Assembly: GCA_016081115.2 (NCBI GenBank)
Contig: CM071935.1
Coordinates: 26,268,653 to 26,332,652, forward strand
Direction of reading: 5' to 3'
DNA length: 64,000 nt
DNA from: Rehmannia glutinosa
Lineage: Eukaryota > Streptophyta > Magnoliopsida > Lamiales > Orobanchaceae
The notes beneath the pieces were generated by a model that saw only the letters and a program-made list of their open reading frames with translations, did no database searches and had not been told where the DNA came from. A program made the position numbers and the translations under genes. Positions 9,134 through 20,443 of the stretch are shown here, piece after piece; positions within the stretch are counted from its first letter, which is position 1; every line of letters begins with the position of its first letter.

Positions 9134-9957
9134 AATTTCAGGTATAAACTGGTGTTCGCTCCATTTACAGGGGTAGATAACCATCGCAGGTGTATGACGT
9201 TTGCGGCAGGGCTAATATTAAATGAAGATGAAGAATCTTATGTATGGTTGTTCAAAATTTTCATAGAAGCAGTGGTTCGGGAATCATACTATATAGTAAC
9301 TGACTAAGATCTGGCAATGAAGAATGCAATCCAAACTCTCTTTAAGAAGGCAATCCACCGATTGTGTATGTGGTACATAATTGAGAAAGTTAGTGTTAAG
9401 GTTAGGCATAGTCTAATCAAAGATACAAATTTCATCAGTCGGCTAAATTCAATCTGTGGGATAATTACATCACAACTTCTGATTTTGAGAAAGAATGGCA
9501 TGATATCATGGTTGATTTCAATCTAACATCACATCATGGTTCACAACTATGTACAAGATTAGACGGAGTGGAATCTCCACTTATTTTAGGGATGTGCCAT
9601 TGAGCGGACTACTAAAAACTACATCTAGGTCAGAAAGCATAAATAGCTAGTTTGGAAAGTTTACAAATCTTCAATCAAACTTCGTTGAATTTGTTAGGCA
9701 CTTCGAGAGCGCAATAGAATCACATCGCCATACAACTGATAAATTAAACAACGAGGGCCAGGCTTCCCTTTCAGAATGCAAAACACCCTTGGGCATTGAA
9801 ACACATGCATCATCAGTGCACACACTATATTTTTCGACGTTAGCATAGAGATTGAAGCAACATGCTACAATTGCTTAGTTATACAAATCAATGGTGATAC
9901 ACAAAAATGCTTTTACAATATAAAGGATCATGCAAATCGGATAATTGATTTCACAAA
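9134..9957 (+). pseudogene. FAR1-related (FRS) protein, MULE transposase-domain part
   Basis: The translation reads YKLVFAPFTGVDNHRRCMTFAAGL, then ESYVWLFKIFIEA, IVTD, a stop, DLAMKNAI and HRLCMW. This is the MULE transposase domain of FAR1-type proteins. Further pieces in shifted frames are YFRDVPLSGLLKTTSRSES, FVEFVRHFESAIESHRHTTDKLN and EATCYNC. A TACTAAA and TTTCAG just before 9134 look like a branch point and splice acceptor, so this is probably an exon start. Several stops and frameshifts make it a pseudogene. The matching N-terminal half lies inverted at 7303-8050. Confidence 0.82.
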
Positions 9958-10401
9958 TTATAAGACTCTATCAAACAGACTCGACCATTCATCGTACAAA
10001 TTAAAACTCTCAGACTTTTTCTTCTTCTCAATAATCACATGGCCGTTAGGGAAACCCAACACCCTCTCAATATCACACGCATCAATATGAATGCGTTTGA
10101 CACTATCTATCACCAATTCACAACTAAATGGACTAATATTTTCAACTGACCAAAACATGAGACGGGATGGGAACTCCTTAATATTCAATGACAATAAACT
10201 ACCAAAGCCCATTTCCACAACTGCATTCCTCTGTGCATCATTAAATGGCTTAAGAGCCTCCACTATAATCATAGGGTTGGACTGGGTAGATAACTTTCGA
10301 TATGAACTCTTCGCTGGAACCCTATAGTCATTTCCAATGATTCGGCCATCATCGGCTACCGAAAGTTGGGATTCAAAAACACTCATGTTGTAAGGTTGCA
10401 T
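9958..10401 (-). CDS. Hypothetical 147-aa protein with an MGFGSLL motif
   Basis: An uninterrupted frame starts at MQPYNMSVFE and contains VVEMGFGSLLSLNIKEFPSRL, then FSCELVIDSV and DIERVLGFPNG. This pattern resembles the N-terminal region of plant hypothetical proteins that often sit near Ulp1-type peptidases in transposon-derived loci. I recall that resemblance and have not searched it. No Ulp1 catalytic motif is visible nearby. The end abuts the FAR1 piece on the other strand. It may be a first exon or a fragment of a MULE-captured gene. Confidence 0.4.
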   Translation of the reverse strand: MQPYNMSVFESQLSVADDGRIIGNDYRVPAKSSYRKLSTQSNPMIIVEALKPFNDAQRNAVVEMGFGSLLSLNIKEFPSRLMFWSVENISPFSCELVIDSVKRIHIDACDIERVLGFPNGHVIIEKKKKSESFNLYDEWSSLFDRVL

Positions 10402-12080
10402 TATTCAAATAATAACATAACAATAATAATTAATCACCCAAAGTTTATATTGAATTTATTTTTTTTACCATTCTCTAATTAACCGCCCTTACACCGCATA
10501 GTAATAATCTCACTTTTCAAACAGAAAAAAATTGTTTCTTAAATATTTCTAGACTCTCCATTTTACATTCTATAAATGACTAAATCCCTTTATAATTTTC
10601 TCTCCTGCCATATTTTTTGCGAGCAAATTGAACATCTATTTATATGAATTAAAGTTAGTTGGCATGGATGTCATTGCATGCACCGTTCCCTCATCCGAAA
10701 GGAAAACAACGCACAATCATTTGAAAGCAGTTGCTTCTTGACTCAAATTATCATGGAATTTTTACTTCAACATTAAGGCTGTCATAGCAGATTCAAAGTA
10801 TTTAATGAAAGTTATTGAACGAAATTCAAGACATTAAAATCTATCATAGAGATTTATCAGTCCATTGCTTAACTTGAATTTATAGAGCAAATTAATAAGG
10901 AGGGTCAGGTCACAGGGGCACGCAGGGCCTTGGAGAAATTATTTAGTTATTGCAAGAATAAGTCGTACTTTGGCAGGGTCTTCTTTCTTCAGTTTTGGTT
11001 ATTTCTGTTATGGTATCAGAGAGGTAAGGTGTACTTATACAAGCTAATGATGGTTTTAGTTAGTTTAGACTAACAGTTGAATTAGTTAAGACTAACCATC
11101 TCACTAATTCTATCTTTTAATTAATATCTATACACAATATCCAAAATGGTTTTTTATCTCCTATTTCGACGCTCAGATATTGCAAGCCATGTGTATAAAA
11201 GGTGCTATATTAATTTTTCGAATCATAAATCAATTTTAAATAATATGGAAACTTTATACAATTTAGGCTTGATTTAAGCTTCAAAACATTAATATAGTAA
11301 TTTTCATGCACGTTGTAATTATCAATGCGGTTGAATATGAGAGAATAAACATCCTTTAGAACAGAAGATTTATCCTATGGGACCATACCGCAATGTCTGT
11401 CAACTTAACAATATGTGGTCGTATTTGTTCATTTTTTAACAGTCGTGGTACCCAAGGGTCGAACCAGGATTCGATACTGAGAAGATCCAACAATTGGAAG
11501 ATCAAATATTAATTTTATATAATAACAAAATTCAAAATATATTATGTATTTGCATCAAATACAATATCAATATTCATCATTATACATTCCAAAATACATA
11601 ATTACAATCTAAAGTTCACACATTTTTTCTTTTTACAACAAAATTTAGGGGTAAAATGGAATTAAACCCAAAGTTTACCTATAAAAAATGAAAAAAAAAT
11701 ATTGGGGGAGGGGAACTAGGGGCCCCCTTCCCTCCTAAGTAGTTCCGCCCCTAGTGGTACCAAACTGCAATTTCAGATTCTCATAGGACTATATGTTTGT
11801 AAAAAATGATATTTTGGAATTAAAAGTGCAGACTGTGGGACTAATATACTACAATGCCACAACTCCTCTAGGACCAATGTTGCAATTTTCTCTCCTCGAA
11901 TGCATTTTTCCTTTTACACTGAAATAAATTATATACTAATGTCACAAGGTAAATTGCATTAATTCAATAATACAGGTTAAAATTTTAAAATTTGGCAAGA
12001 CTATGGTATAAAAATAGTGTCAATCTCCATCCAATTTCACCATCAAAACATAAACAACCTCACATAAAAAAAATTAAAAA
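10402..12080. other. Intergenic, no gene recognised
   Basis: AT-rich sequence without a convincing gene. A Met-tRNA primer-like TGGTATCAGAGAGG at 11011-11024 may mark an old copia remnant, but no LTR can be traced. A G/C-run-rich segment near 11700-11755 resembles the end of an unidentified non-autonomous element. Confidence 0.4.
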
Positions 12081-12649
12081 ATGGGTACAGTTTTTATGAT
12101 AGTTTTGCTCTTTGGAGCAATAGGTTACAACACCCCCTCTCAGGCAACTCTATATTTGTTGATGAAGAACAATTTGAACAACTATCTATATATTTGCGAG
12201 AAGAGAAGAAGACCATTTCACCACCACCACTTCCCGGGCACAAGCATGATCGGCCGGCACTACCGCCTCACTGCTGGTGGTTCCCAAAGCCGAAATCGCC
12301 ATGGCCCTGGACTATAAGATCACCACCACTACATGCGTCACCAGTGCACCACCATGGCTCTACTCCACCACACCACTACTTGTTACCAATACCAAAGACG
12401 TCATGGCCCTGGAGAAGAAGAACACCACCTCTATCTCCATCACCGTCACACCACCATGGCCATGCCCCTCCCCCACAATACCACTTGTTACCAATATCAA
12501 CAAGAAGATCACCATCTCCATCACCGGTGCATCACCACGACCCTTCCCCTCCACCACGCCACTCTTGGTTCCCAAAACCAAACTCGACATGGCCCTGGAG
12601 AAGAAGTTCCCCACCACCAACACAATCATATCATTTACTTACTAGTTGA
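12081..12649 (+). pseudogene. Possible secreted Pro/His-rich repeat protein, frame-shifted
   Basis: ATG at 12081 opens a short hydrophobic signal-like start (MGTVFMIVLLFGAIG). A different frame, open from about 12122 to 12649, then reads FVDEEQFEQLSIYLREEKK and a Pro/His/Trp-rich domain. About three repeats of 35-40 residues share P-K/R-x-x-WPW, R-x-x-PP, HHH and PPP blocks. Secretion plus a Pro-rich repeat suggests a cell-wall-type protein, but I recognise no family. The signal and repeat frames differ, so either one indel broke the gene or an intron joins them. An AATAAA lies at about 12720. This is the only segment in the window that looks like a host gene rather than a transposon. Confidence 0.42.
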
Positions 12650-13252
12650 CAGGATGGATAGAAATGGCAACCAAACATCTCTTTTGATGAATACAATGTT
12701 GTCCTAAATATTAATTATTAATAAAACTGATTATATTTCTTTCAATTGTTGTTAAGCTATAACTCAAGTAAAACATTATATTCATTTAATCCATTTCATA
12801 TAATAATAAATTGCAATAATAATGAAACTAACTTTTGAGACGGATCTTATCATAACCGACTATGGTAGTTTAGAAAATATTTGAACTCAATATCACCTTT
12901 CAACCTCTTTCCTCTGCCATCATCACCCCAGTCGGGACCTGCCTTTTCCCCTGAGTTTTAGCCATCTAGTTTACTTCAAATGTAATGAAAATTGACCTAC
13001 AAAATATATAGAAAATTTTAGAAATATATAACTTGAAATAACATTTATAAAAACCACATTGCAATTACATTTATATCACTGACTAATAAAAATGTGAAAA
13101 AAATGCATAATTTGTATGCTACATATGCATTAAAGCTCAACTAAATATGCAACGGGTAAATATTGAAAATCCACTGATAAAAATCATATGTACGCTAAAT
13201 ATACATTACAACTCATGAACTAAATATGCAACAAACAAACATTAAATATGCT
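12650..13252. other. Intergenic, no gene recognised
   Basis: AT-rich sequence following the Pro-rich reading frame. I see no motif or repeat I can name. Confidence 0.5.
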
Positions 13253-13793
13253 TTAGAAAAAATGACTACAAAAAGAGTAAACCCACATAAAAGACATATA
13301 AGATAACGTGCATTTAGGTGCATGCTTATTTTTGTACATATTTGATATATTTGCATGTATAGTGTGCTTTAGTTGGTTTTCCTTGTTGGGCGTGATACTA
13401 CGTATTCTTGTGATTTTGTTAGGAAAAGGGGCTTTATTTGCAAGGACATCAGTAGGATGGCCCAAACAAGAATGTTGAATTCGAAGAGACGATCAAATAC
13501 ACAAAGAAAATGTCAAAGAATAAAATACACCGTCAACCCGTGTAACATACAGGACCGTGTATTATGCATCCGTGTTATTTTATACATTTGTGTGACTTAT
13601 TTGAGAAAGAATTTCGGAGAAATAATACATGACCCACCCGTTCATTAATACACGGTTGTGTAATTTGATTCGTACAAAAATAGAGAAGAAAACATTTTAC
13701 ATGACCTGGCCATGTAATAGTACACGGTCGTGTACTTTGTCCATTGGTTGATTTTATTTCCTAAATTCCAAGACTCTACCAGGTGTTAGGAAA
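13253..13793. repeat. Probable gypsy LTR fragment with ACACGG...CGTGT palindromes
   Basis: Several short inverted motifs of the ACACGG/CCGTGT type occur (about 13535-13560, 13640-13665 and 13700-13735). They resemble the palindromic motifs in the Gypsy-A LTR and in Gypsy-C. No LTR ends or primer site are visible. The fragment stops where a copia LTR fragment begins at 13794. Confidence 0.4.
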
Positions 13794-14555
13794 TTTATGT
13801 AATAGATTTTGATGATACCATGTAAAACTTAGATTAGGAAGTTGGCACCCCAATTATGTTATAAATAAACTTATAATAGATAAAGGTTCTATTAGCAGAG
13901 TGAAAGCAGCCAAGTTGAAGAATTCAGGAGTTGACTGAAGATCGAAGACAAGACCCAACTGAGTGGCAGCTGAGTGAAGTGCGGTGAAGTTTCGATCAAG
14001 TGGCGTAAAAAAGGCTCTCGTTTAGCATCTCGACAAAATTGAGTCACTCCCAGATAAGTGGAGTTGACTAACTAAGGGGTTATGCAGCAAAAAAGATCCA
14101 AGAAAGTTGAAAAGATCCGTTGTCAAAGCAAAGTCAATCGTTTGATGAACCTAGGTATGTGTCAAACTGCCATCCTCAAAGTTGTTTTGCTGCAAGAGTG
14201 CAAAAAGAAAGGAACCAATAGGATGTCCCTGGAAACCTTCAGAGATTCATGAATGGTTGTAGAGCATTAAATTGAGGATCAGTCTACATCAAAGCTGCAA
14301 GACAAGACAAGCCAACAACCTCAAAGTGTAGTTTGAAAAATACATCTATCTCTTCAACATATATATTTTTCAAACAAGCACTATAAAAGGCTGAGGATGC
14401 ATCAGAGAGAAGGTTAACCCAGAGCAACGAGTGCAAGCAAAGTAATAGACACTAACCTGAAATCAAGAGCAAAAATCTCTCAATCATTCAATACTATCCT
14501 CAAACCTAAACTCGACGGAAATCAATCCAACACACTCAGTGAAGGAAAGACACTT
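13794..14555 (+). repeat. Truncated LTR related to Copia-3
   Basis: It begins TGTTAGGAAATTTATG and follows the Copia-3 LTR (34594 onward) through the GTTGGCACCCC block, the CACTATAAAAGGC promoter region and the CAATCCAACAC block. Similarity ends near 14555. The rest of R/U5 is missing, so this is an old, partial LTR rather than a complete solo LTR. Confidence 0.7.
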
Positions 14556-16194
14556 AGTCATCCTCCTAATCTCGCGTGCCATGATATCAATAGATGACCT
14601 AAAAAGAAATATTATCTAAAGCCAGACATCACAAAGAAAAGATAGACAAGTCTTCTCACTCAACAAATATTTTACAAATGCATTTATCCAAGTAAGACTA
14701 CATCGGCACATCAAGTTGCTCAACCAAGTCGAGCTTGAGGTGACTCTTTTTAGCCTCCTCTTGTGCGCTCTATGACTGCACAACCCAATAATAGTCAGAC
14801 ACATTTGCTCAATCTTAAACGTATGCTAAGTCAACCAATATCTATAATCCACCTATGGAGAGATTTGGAAATATTAGCGAAAAAATAAGAGAGCAATTAA
14901 ATAGTCAAACTTCATCTCAGTACAATTACGAGCGAAGTTACCAATCTCATAAGTGCACTTAATATTTGTTGATACTTAATTGCCTCATTCAATAAGGTGA
15001 CACGAATTCTTGTCACTTTATGGATCAATTTATGTTTCAGCTTTTGCTCTCGTCAAGCTACATTATGCTTGTTCCAACATTCACCCAAGTTGGTTTATGT
15101 CGGTCAGCACAAGCGACAAGTTCACTCACTTGTGTATTTTTTGACTTTTTATAATCAGCCTCTAAATATGCAATTTTCATTAATAATAACACAAGTAAAT
15201 AATATCCTTAATTCAACTCAAAAATGAATTTGGATAACTAGAGTTTTTACTTGTGAGTAAGCTCATATTCCAAAAATAGAGCTTAAACCCTTTAATTAAA
15301 TTTGCAGCTTAAATAAATTAAAGCACAAAACTAATTCTTGATCCACAAGTATATCATCGACATCTCAACTGTGATTATTTCGGGCAATTAATTTCTTACA
15401 TTTGTGGCTTAAACAAATGAAGCACAAATTCTTTCTTTAATCCACAAAATATATTGTCCGCGTCTAAGTCGCGGTAATACTTGATACTTTGTCTATTTTC
15501 ATGCTAAATTGGCTCAACTAAAGTTGGTGAGTTTGGTCAAAACACATTTCAATAAATTGCGCAAACAATTAGGTACTGATCTAAAAAATTTATTCTGGAT
15601 CCGAGTTATATATATTATTTTCTTCAATTTAATGAGATCGAAAATTTGCCACCAAGGCTGGTAATCATCTCCCACCGAATTGAAGATCACAATGAAAATT
15701 ATTGATCCATGAATAAAATTATCGATGTTGATAAATAAATCATGCATTCAACCATACGATATAAGTAATTACGAAAAACAAATATAGCCCCCATGAGCGA
15801 TATTGACATATGGTGCATCATGTGGACATAATTTAGTCCTATGGTGGTAAAACAAAAAATTTCCTTGTAAAATTGATATTACATAGCCTCCAAAAATCGG
15901 CTAAATAATGCCTCGAAAAATTAAAAAAAATACATATTTCCAAGTCCTACTAGATCAATCTAGAAAAAGAGAAAAACAAAATGAGGATACCGAACTACCA
16001 CCATTGTCAAAAATTAACTCCCACAAAATATAGTAATGTAAAACAGTAAACATTCACATACATGAGCACTCGTATGTCAATATCTATTCATTCCCAACAC
16101 ATGATAATTCATATCAGATCACAAAATTAATTGTAGCACAAAATAAATTGTATACACATAAGCAATTAATAAAATATGCAACTATATATTTCAT

Positions 16195-16610
16195 AAATCA
16201 CATAAAATATTTTTGCTTGCAACTTAATGCGCAAACATATAATTTTCTTTCACGCACCTTATGCGAAAAAGTATTTTCCATGCACCAATGTGCAAAAATA
16301 ATTTTCTCATGCATCACAATGCACAAAGAAATATTAATTAGTTGCAAGAATCTTAATGCACAAATATAATTTTTCTTTCATGCATCCAATGAGAAAGAAA
16401 AAAATATCAATGCTACATATGTGCAAAAACAATTATTCATGCATGATATTTCACAATAATAATTTTGCAAGCATTCTCATGCGCAAAAATAAATATTGCA
16501 AGCACTACATTGCGCAAAATATTTTTTTACATGCATTAATACAATAGCAAAAAGAATACACAAAAATAATTTTGCAAGCGGTCCAATGCGCAAAACAAAA
16601 TATGCACCAC
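16195..16610. repeat. Degenerate tandem array with ATGCGCAAAA / TTTTGCA motifs
   Basis: Units of roughly 35-50 bp alternate an AATGCGCAAAAATA-type block with a TTTTGCAAGCA or TTTCATGCA block, about nine times. Units are diverged in length and sequence. Confidence 0.6.
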
Positions 16611-16923
16611 AAATAATAATAAAATAATAAGTGGCCTACTAGGAAAAATACATATAACAAAGGGGTTCAAATCTAAGTTAAACCGATAATCCCTTAATTT
16701 TTAATTAAATGAATGGCTACCCATATGCGCTAGTCATCTGCCATGTGGCAGCCAATATGCCCACATGACATCCAAATAGCGCCACACAACCTTTAATATC
16801 AGTGCCCGCATGGCGATAATATCTATTTTAATAGGAAAACAAAATCAGCGACAACTAAATTCGCAGATTGCAAATCAGCGCCTAGACGCAAGGGAAAAAA
16901 CATTCCAGTCATTTGCTTGAAAG

Positions 16924-17587
16924 TAGGGGTGTCAATTTGGGTTGGGTCCGGGTTCGTGGGTCCGGATTTGCAGGTTCGCGTGTCAGAAACAACCGACCCG
17001 GACTCGACCTATTTAATTATTCGTGTAAGAATCTTGAACCCGGACCCGACCTACTTATTACACAGGTAACCCGAACCCGACCCGCGTAACCCGTCTAATA
17101 AAATTATTTTCATATATATTTAAAAGTTTTAACTGAATAAATTTATTTTTTTTAAAATCAATAACTATCATACACTATTCAATCAATAAAAAATATCACA
17201 ATTCACAACATACAAAAAGAAATAACATAATTGCATAAATAACATAACACGCTGATCATATTTTAGGGACAATATTTTAAAAAAACATGCATAATAATAA
17301 CAAATACATAATTAAGGAGGTTTTATCATTTATGTTTTAAGGATATGTCTTGTTTGTTATTTTTGCTTACAATTAATTATTTACTTAATTTTCTTTTAAA
17401 TTCACAAACGGGTTAAACGGGTTAAATGGGTCGTAGTAGGTTGACCCGAACCCGACCTGTTTAATTGGCAGGTTATTTGGGTTCGACCCATTTTCGACCC
17501 GGACCCACGAAGCCTGGACCTATACCCATTAATTTCGTGTTAAGTTTGTGTCGGGTTTGCGTGTCGGGTCTGAAATTGACACCCCTA
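16924..17587. mobile_element. hAT-type MITE, 664 bp
   Basis: The two ends share the perfect 15-bp terminal inverted repeat TAGGGGTGTCAATTT. The element is flanked by the 8-bp target duplication CTTGAAAG (16916-16923 and 17588-17595), which is the hAT superfamily size. The interior is GGGTCCGGGTT-type repeats and AT-rich sequence with no transposase. Confidence 0.95.
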
Positions 17588-17938
17588 CTTGAAAGCATTA
17601 AACAAGGTACATGAGACCACAACTCATCACTGCTCTTAAGCATTCATAAGATTGTAAAATTTTGCCCAGAAAAAACACAAACCAACAGTTGACTGTGGCA
17701 CGCATATCCATGAAGGATTTAATTTTTTTCGCAAAATCCTTATAAATGTTATAACTCATTCGTTTCAAATCCATTTTTCATGCATAATATATCAAATTAA
17801 TCGTTTTGCCAAGTTCTACAATTTGACACAATATTGAATGCATAAAAACGAAAGTACATATTCGAATTTTCAAATAAAAAATAAATCATATGTATCATTA
17901 AACTCAAGCACATCAGATAGGCGTGATCGAGCCCTAAT

Positions 17939-17951
17939 GGCTCCGATACCA
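17939..17951 (-). other. Primer binding site of a minus-strand copia-type element
   Basis: On the minus strand the sequence reads TGGTATCGGAGCC, one base from the Met-tRNA primer site and the same variant as Copia-3. The LTR would lie at higher coordinates. Confidence 0.65.
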
Positions 17952-17953
17952 CT

Positions 17954-18999
17954 ATTAGCAAATATGGGCCAAAAACTTAAATCACAAATCACATATATGC
18001 ACATATAAGGTGGATCAAATATACCTATTGGCAAATGAACTATCGATCCACGTAGCCAGGATTGAGCTCGTCTACAAGCCTCATTTTGACCCATGATTAA
18101 TTCATCTACAAGTCTTCTCTTGATTGAACCCCGAACAACGAATGAACCCCGTAGATTGGTTGAACCACGAACAATATCACGAACCGCGTTTCTCCTTTGG
18201 TGTAAATAACTACTAGAGTTATTCACTTTGCTGTGCACACCTTAAACCCTTAGAAAACTTTGGTGATGCTCCAAGAAGAAAACCGCAGAGAGAAATTTTA
18301 GGAGAGAGATTTCTGATATTCCGTCGGAGACGTCTATTGTCTCTACTACTAATAATATAGGGAGAGAATATAAAACGATATATCTCAATCCCTATTACAA
18401 TTGTATCTTTCCGTATTAGATGCAATCCCAAGATGCATACTAATCAATTAGGATTAGAGATGGCAGTGGGGCGGGAATTTTCGAAAATTCCCCCCGTGGG
18501 GGCGGGGACGGGGATTTTTTGTCCCCGTTGGTGGGGACGGGCCGGGGACGGGGATCATATTCCCCGCCCCATTCCCCGCGGAGAATCGATATTAAATATA
18601 TAATATATTATATTAAATATATATAATATATTATAAATATATCCACATTAAATATATAAATAAAAAAATCTTTAATTTAATTTATTTATTTTGTATAATA
18701 AGTGCTTTATTAGTCTTTTTTATATAATTATATATTTTATAAATATTAAAAAAATCATTTTTTTAAAAAAACTTCCATTTTTTTACAAAAAAATAATTAA
18801 AACAGGGGACGGGGAATCCCAGCGGGGACGGGGATGAGGGGAGTTTTTTCACCGTTTGTCTCACGGGGATGGGGATGGGGATTCCCCGCGGCCACGGGGA
18901 CGGTGATGGGGATTGCTCCTCCGCCCCGTTGACATCCGTAATTAGGATCCCCAATATCTTTCCTTATTCAAAAGATATGAATGTAATCTCCAATAGATT
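17954..18999 (-). repeat. Probable copia LTR on minus strand, carrying a MITE
   Basis: The segment follows the minus-strand primer site and contains, on that strand, a TATA-like stretch near 18370 and leader-like sequence. It is split by the hAT MITE at 18455-18940. Its outer end near 19000 meets a Gypsy-C LTR fragment. No second copy is found, so its limits are inferred. Confidence 0.45.
18455..18940. mobile_element. hAT-type MITE, 486 bp, G/C-run ends
   Basis: The ends TAGAGATGGCAGTGGGGCGG and, on the other strand, TACGGATGTCAACGGGGCGG form an imperfect terminal inverted repeat. Flanking 8-bp duplications are ATTAGGAT at 18447-18454 and 18941-18948. The interior is GGGGACGGGG-type repeats around an AT-rich core with no coding sequence. 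Confidence 0.93.
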
Positions 19000-19247
19000 G
19001 GTTTTCATATTTGTTTAAATATTTGTGAAGTTCGGGTTTATATATTCATTAGATATTTTAGTTGATAACTTTAGGATCAGTTTAGATAACAAATCTTTGA
19101 TTTTTGGATGCTTCAATAAAATTGAAATACGAGATTTACTATAATTTATGTGTTTCATATTTAATCCCTGAGGAATACGACCTTGTTCGCTGCTATCTGC
19201 TAGCTACACCATACACTTGTGGTATAGTGAAATGGTTTTCATGACCA
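19000..19247 (+). repeat. Gypsy-C 5' LTR, 3' end only
   Basis: It matches the reverse complement of 63433-63690 through the blocks around ATTTAATCCCTGAGGAATACGA. It ends in CA seven bases before a tRNA-Asp-type primer site, exactly as in Gypsy-A. The upstream part is lost. Confidence 0.7.
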
Positions 19248-19253
19248 AGTTTT

Positions 19254-19270
19254 TGGCGTCATTGTCGGGG
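19254..19270 (+). other. Primer binding site, Gypsy-C
   Basis: TGGCGTCATTGTCGGGG resembles the Asp-tRNA primer site TGGCGCCGTTGTCGGGG of Athila-type elements, with two changes. Confidence 0.8.
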
Positions 19271-20443
19271 GTTGAAAGATTCCACATAAATATAGTAATA
19301 AGTAGTTCAATCTTAATTGAAGCATTATTTTTAAGTTTTTATTTTATTTTAGCATTGTTCTAATTGAGTGCAATGTAGTGCATGATTACGTGTTCATCAG
19401 CAGTTGAGTCAGAACCCATCGATTTGGAGATAGAAAAAACATCTAGACAGTTGTGAAAATAATCGAAGAAAATGGCGGGGAGGTGAACCATGGAAATAAT
19501 GAGGATCAACCATTGATACTATCGGGGAAAAGAAACCATCTCTAGAGGCGATGTGGGCCTCATTCATCGGGAGACACGAGCCAAATTGAATAAGGATGAG
19601 GCAAAGATAGATAGGATCAAAGAACAAAGTTGCTCAAATGAATACGAATATAAATGCAATGTTGAAATCTTTGGAGAAATGGGTGGATCAAATCCCTACA
19701 AAGGTGGGAAGCCAACATCAAAGAGGCAAATTGCCAAGCGATATGAGTGGTGTTGAATATGAGAACCCAAATATATCAACCGAGACAGTGTCGAAAGGAA
19801 AGAGATGAGTAGCCTACAATTACTTTTGCCCCCGAAGGGCCGAAGATAGATGTTCCGATGAGCAACCTAAATGGGTCCCAAGGTATGTTTTTCGATTTTA
19901 CTAACGATGATATACTTGAATATGTGGTTGCTCCAGATTCAACGAAAGAACATGTACCCAAGAAAGAACATGTATCCAGAAGCACATGGTCATGTGGTTT
20001 CACATGGACGGGCTGTGCGATTAGATTCCAAAGACAACACAGCACATGTACACGGGCGTGTGAATACACGGCCTGATTGTGTAAACTGCCTCCTCACATA
20101 TGGATTTTGACAAACAAACTCCCTCTTTCACCAGAACGTAAACTTCTTCCAGACCACTTTCGATATGCATTCCAGGACACAAGTGAGACCTGTCTAAAGG
20201 CAAAGAAACTGTTGTTTCCCATTGAAGGTGCGAAATAGTATGAACCCTTTGAAAAATTCCGAGCGCAAGTATTATAAGCCTGTGAGCTTTGTGCCTTTAA
20301 CTGCTTTTATCATATGCAATCTTATTCTTGCTGAGTGTGTCATTCATATTGTTAGAACTCTAGAACTTGCAATGGTATCTTTATCAAAAACACATTTGTG
20401 TGCAATTTTTGAAGATGATTTGAGGCCATTTGTTTAAGCATAC
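19271..20443 (+). pseudogene. Gypsy-C internal remnant (gag start, PR-RT linker, RT start)
   Basis: After the primer site the sequence is heavily decayed. At about 19860-20000 the translation MFFDFTNDDILEYVVAPDS parallels the protease-RT linker of Gypsy-A (31938 onward). ACACGG/CGTGTG palindromes follow (19980-20090). Then LLPDHFRYAFQ (about 20150) matches the LPSHLRYAFL start of RT. A 71-residue open frame at 20222-20437 shows no known motif. Gypsy-B inserted at 20443; sequence resumes at 62646. Confidence 0.65.

Larger units (their letters stand above)
14556..17938 (-). other. Non-coding region of an unidentified copia-type element (minus strand)
   Basis: No protein domain is readable. The primer-like site at 17939-17951 points leftward, so this may be the interior of a non-autonomous LTR element in reverse. 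It contains a two-unit diverged duplication near 15300-15480 (blocks GCTTAAA, AAGCACAAA, TTGATCCACAA), a degenerate array at 16195-16610 and a hAT MITE at 16924-17587. Confidence 0.4.

Noticed and set aside
8904..9307. Open frames running through the AT/AG microsatellite
   Set aside because: They encode only dipeptide repeats (IY, RE). Only the part from 9134 has family similarity.
11011..11024. TGGTATCAGAGAGG as a further copia primer site
   Set aside because: Only about 12 bases match, and no LTR end, gag or second LTR was found nearby. It is mentioned as a possibility within the intergenic entry only.
11455..11480. A B-box-like GGTTCGACCC on the minus strand suggesting a tRNA or SINE
   Set aside because: No A box at the right distance, no cloverleaf and no poly(A) or TSD.
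12360..12629. Minus-strand Val/Met-rich frame opposite the Pro/His-rich region
   Set aside because: Mirror of the Pro-rich codons (CCx read as xGG). The plus-strand frame has the repeat structure.
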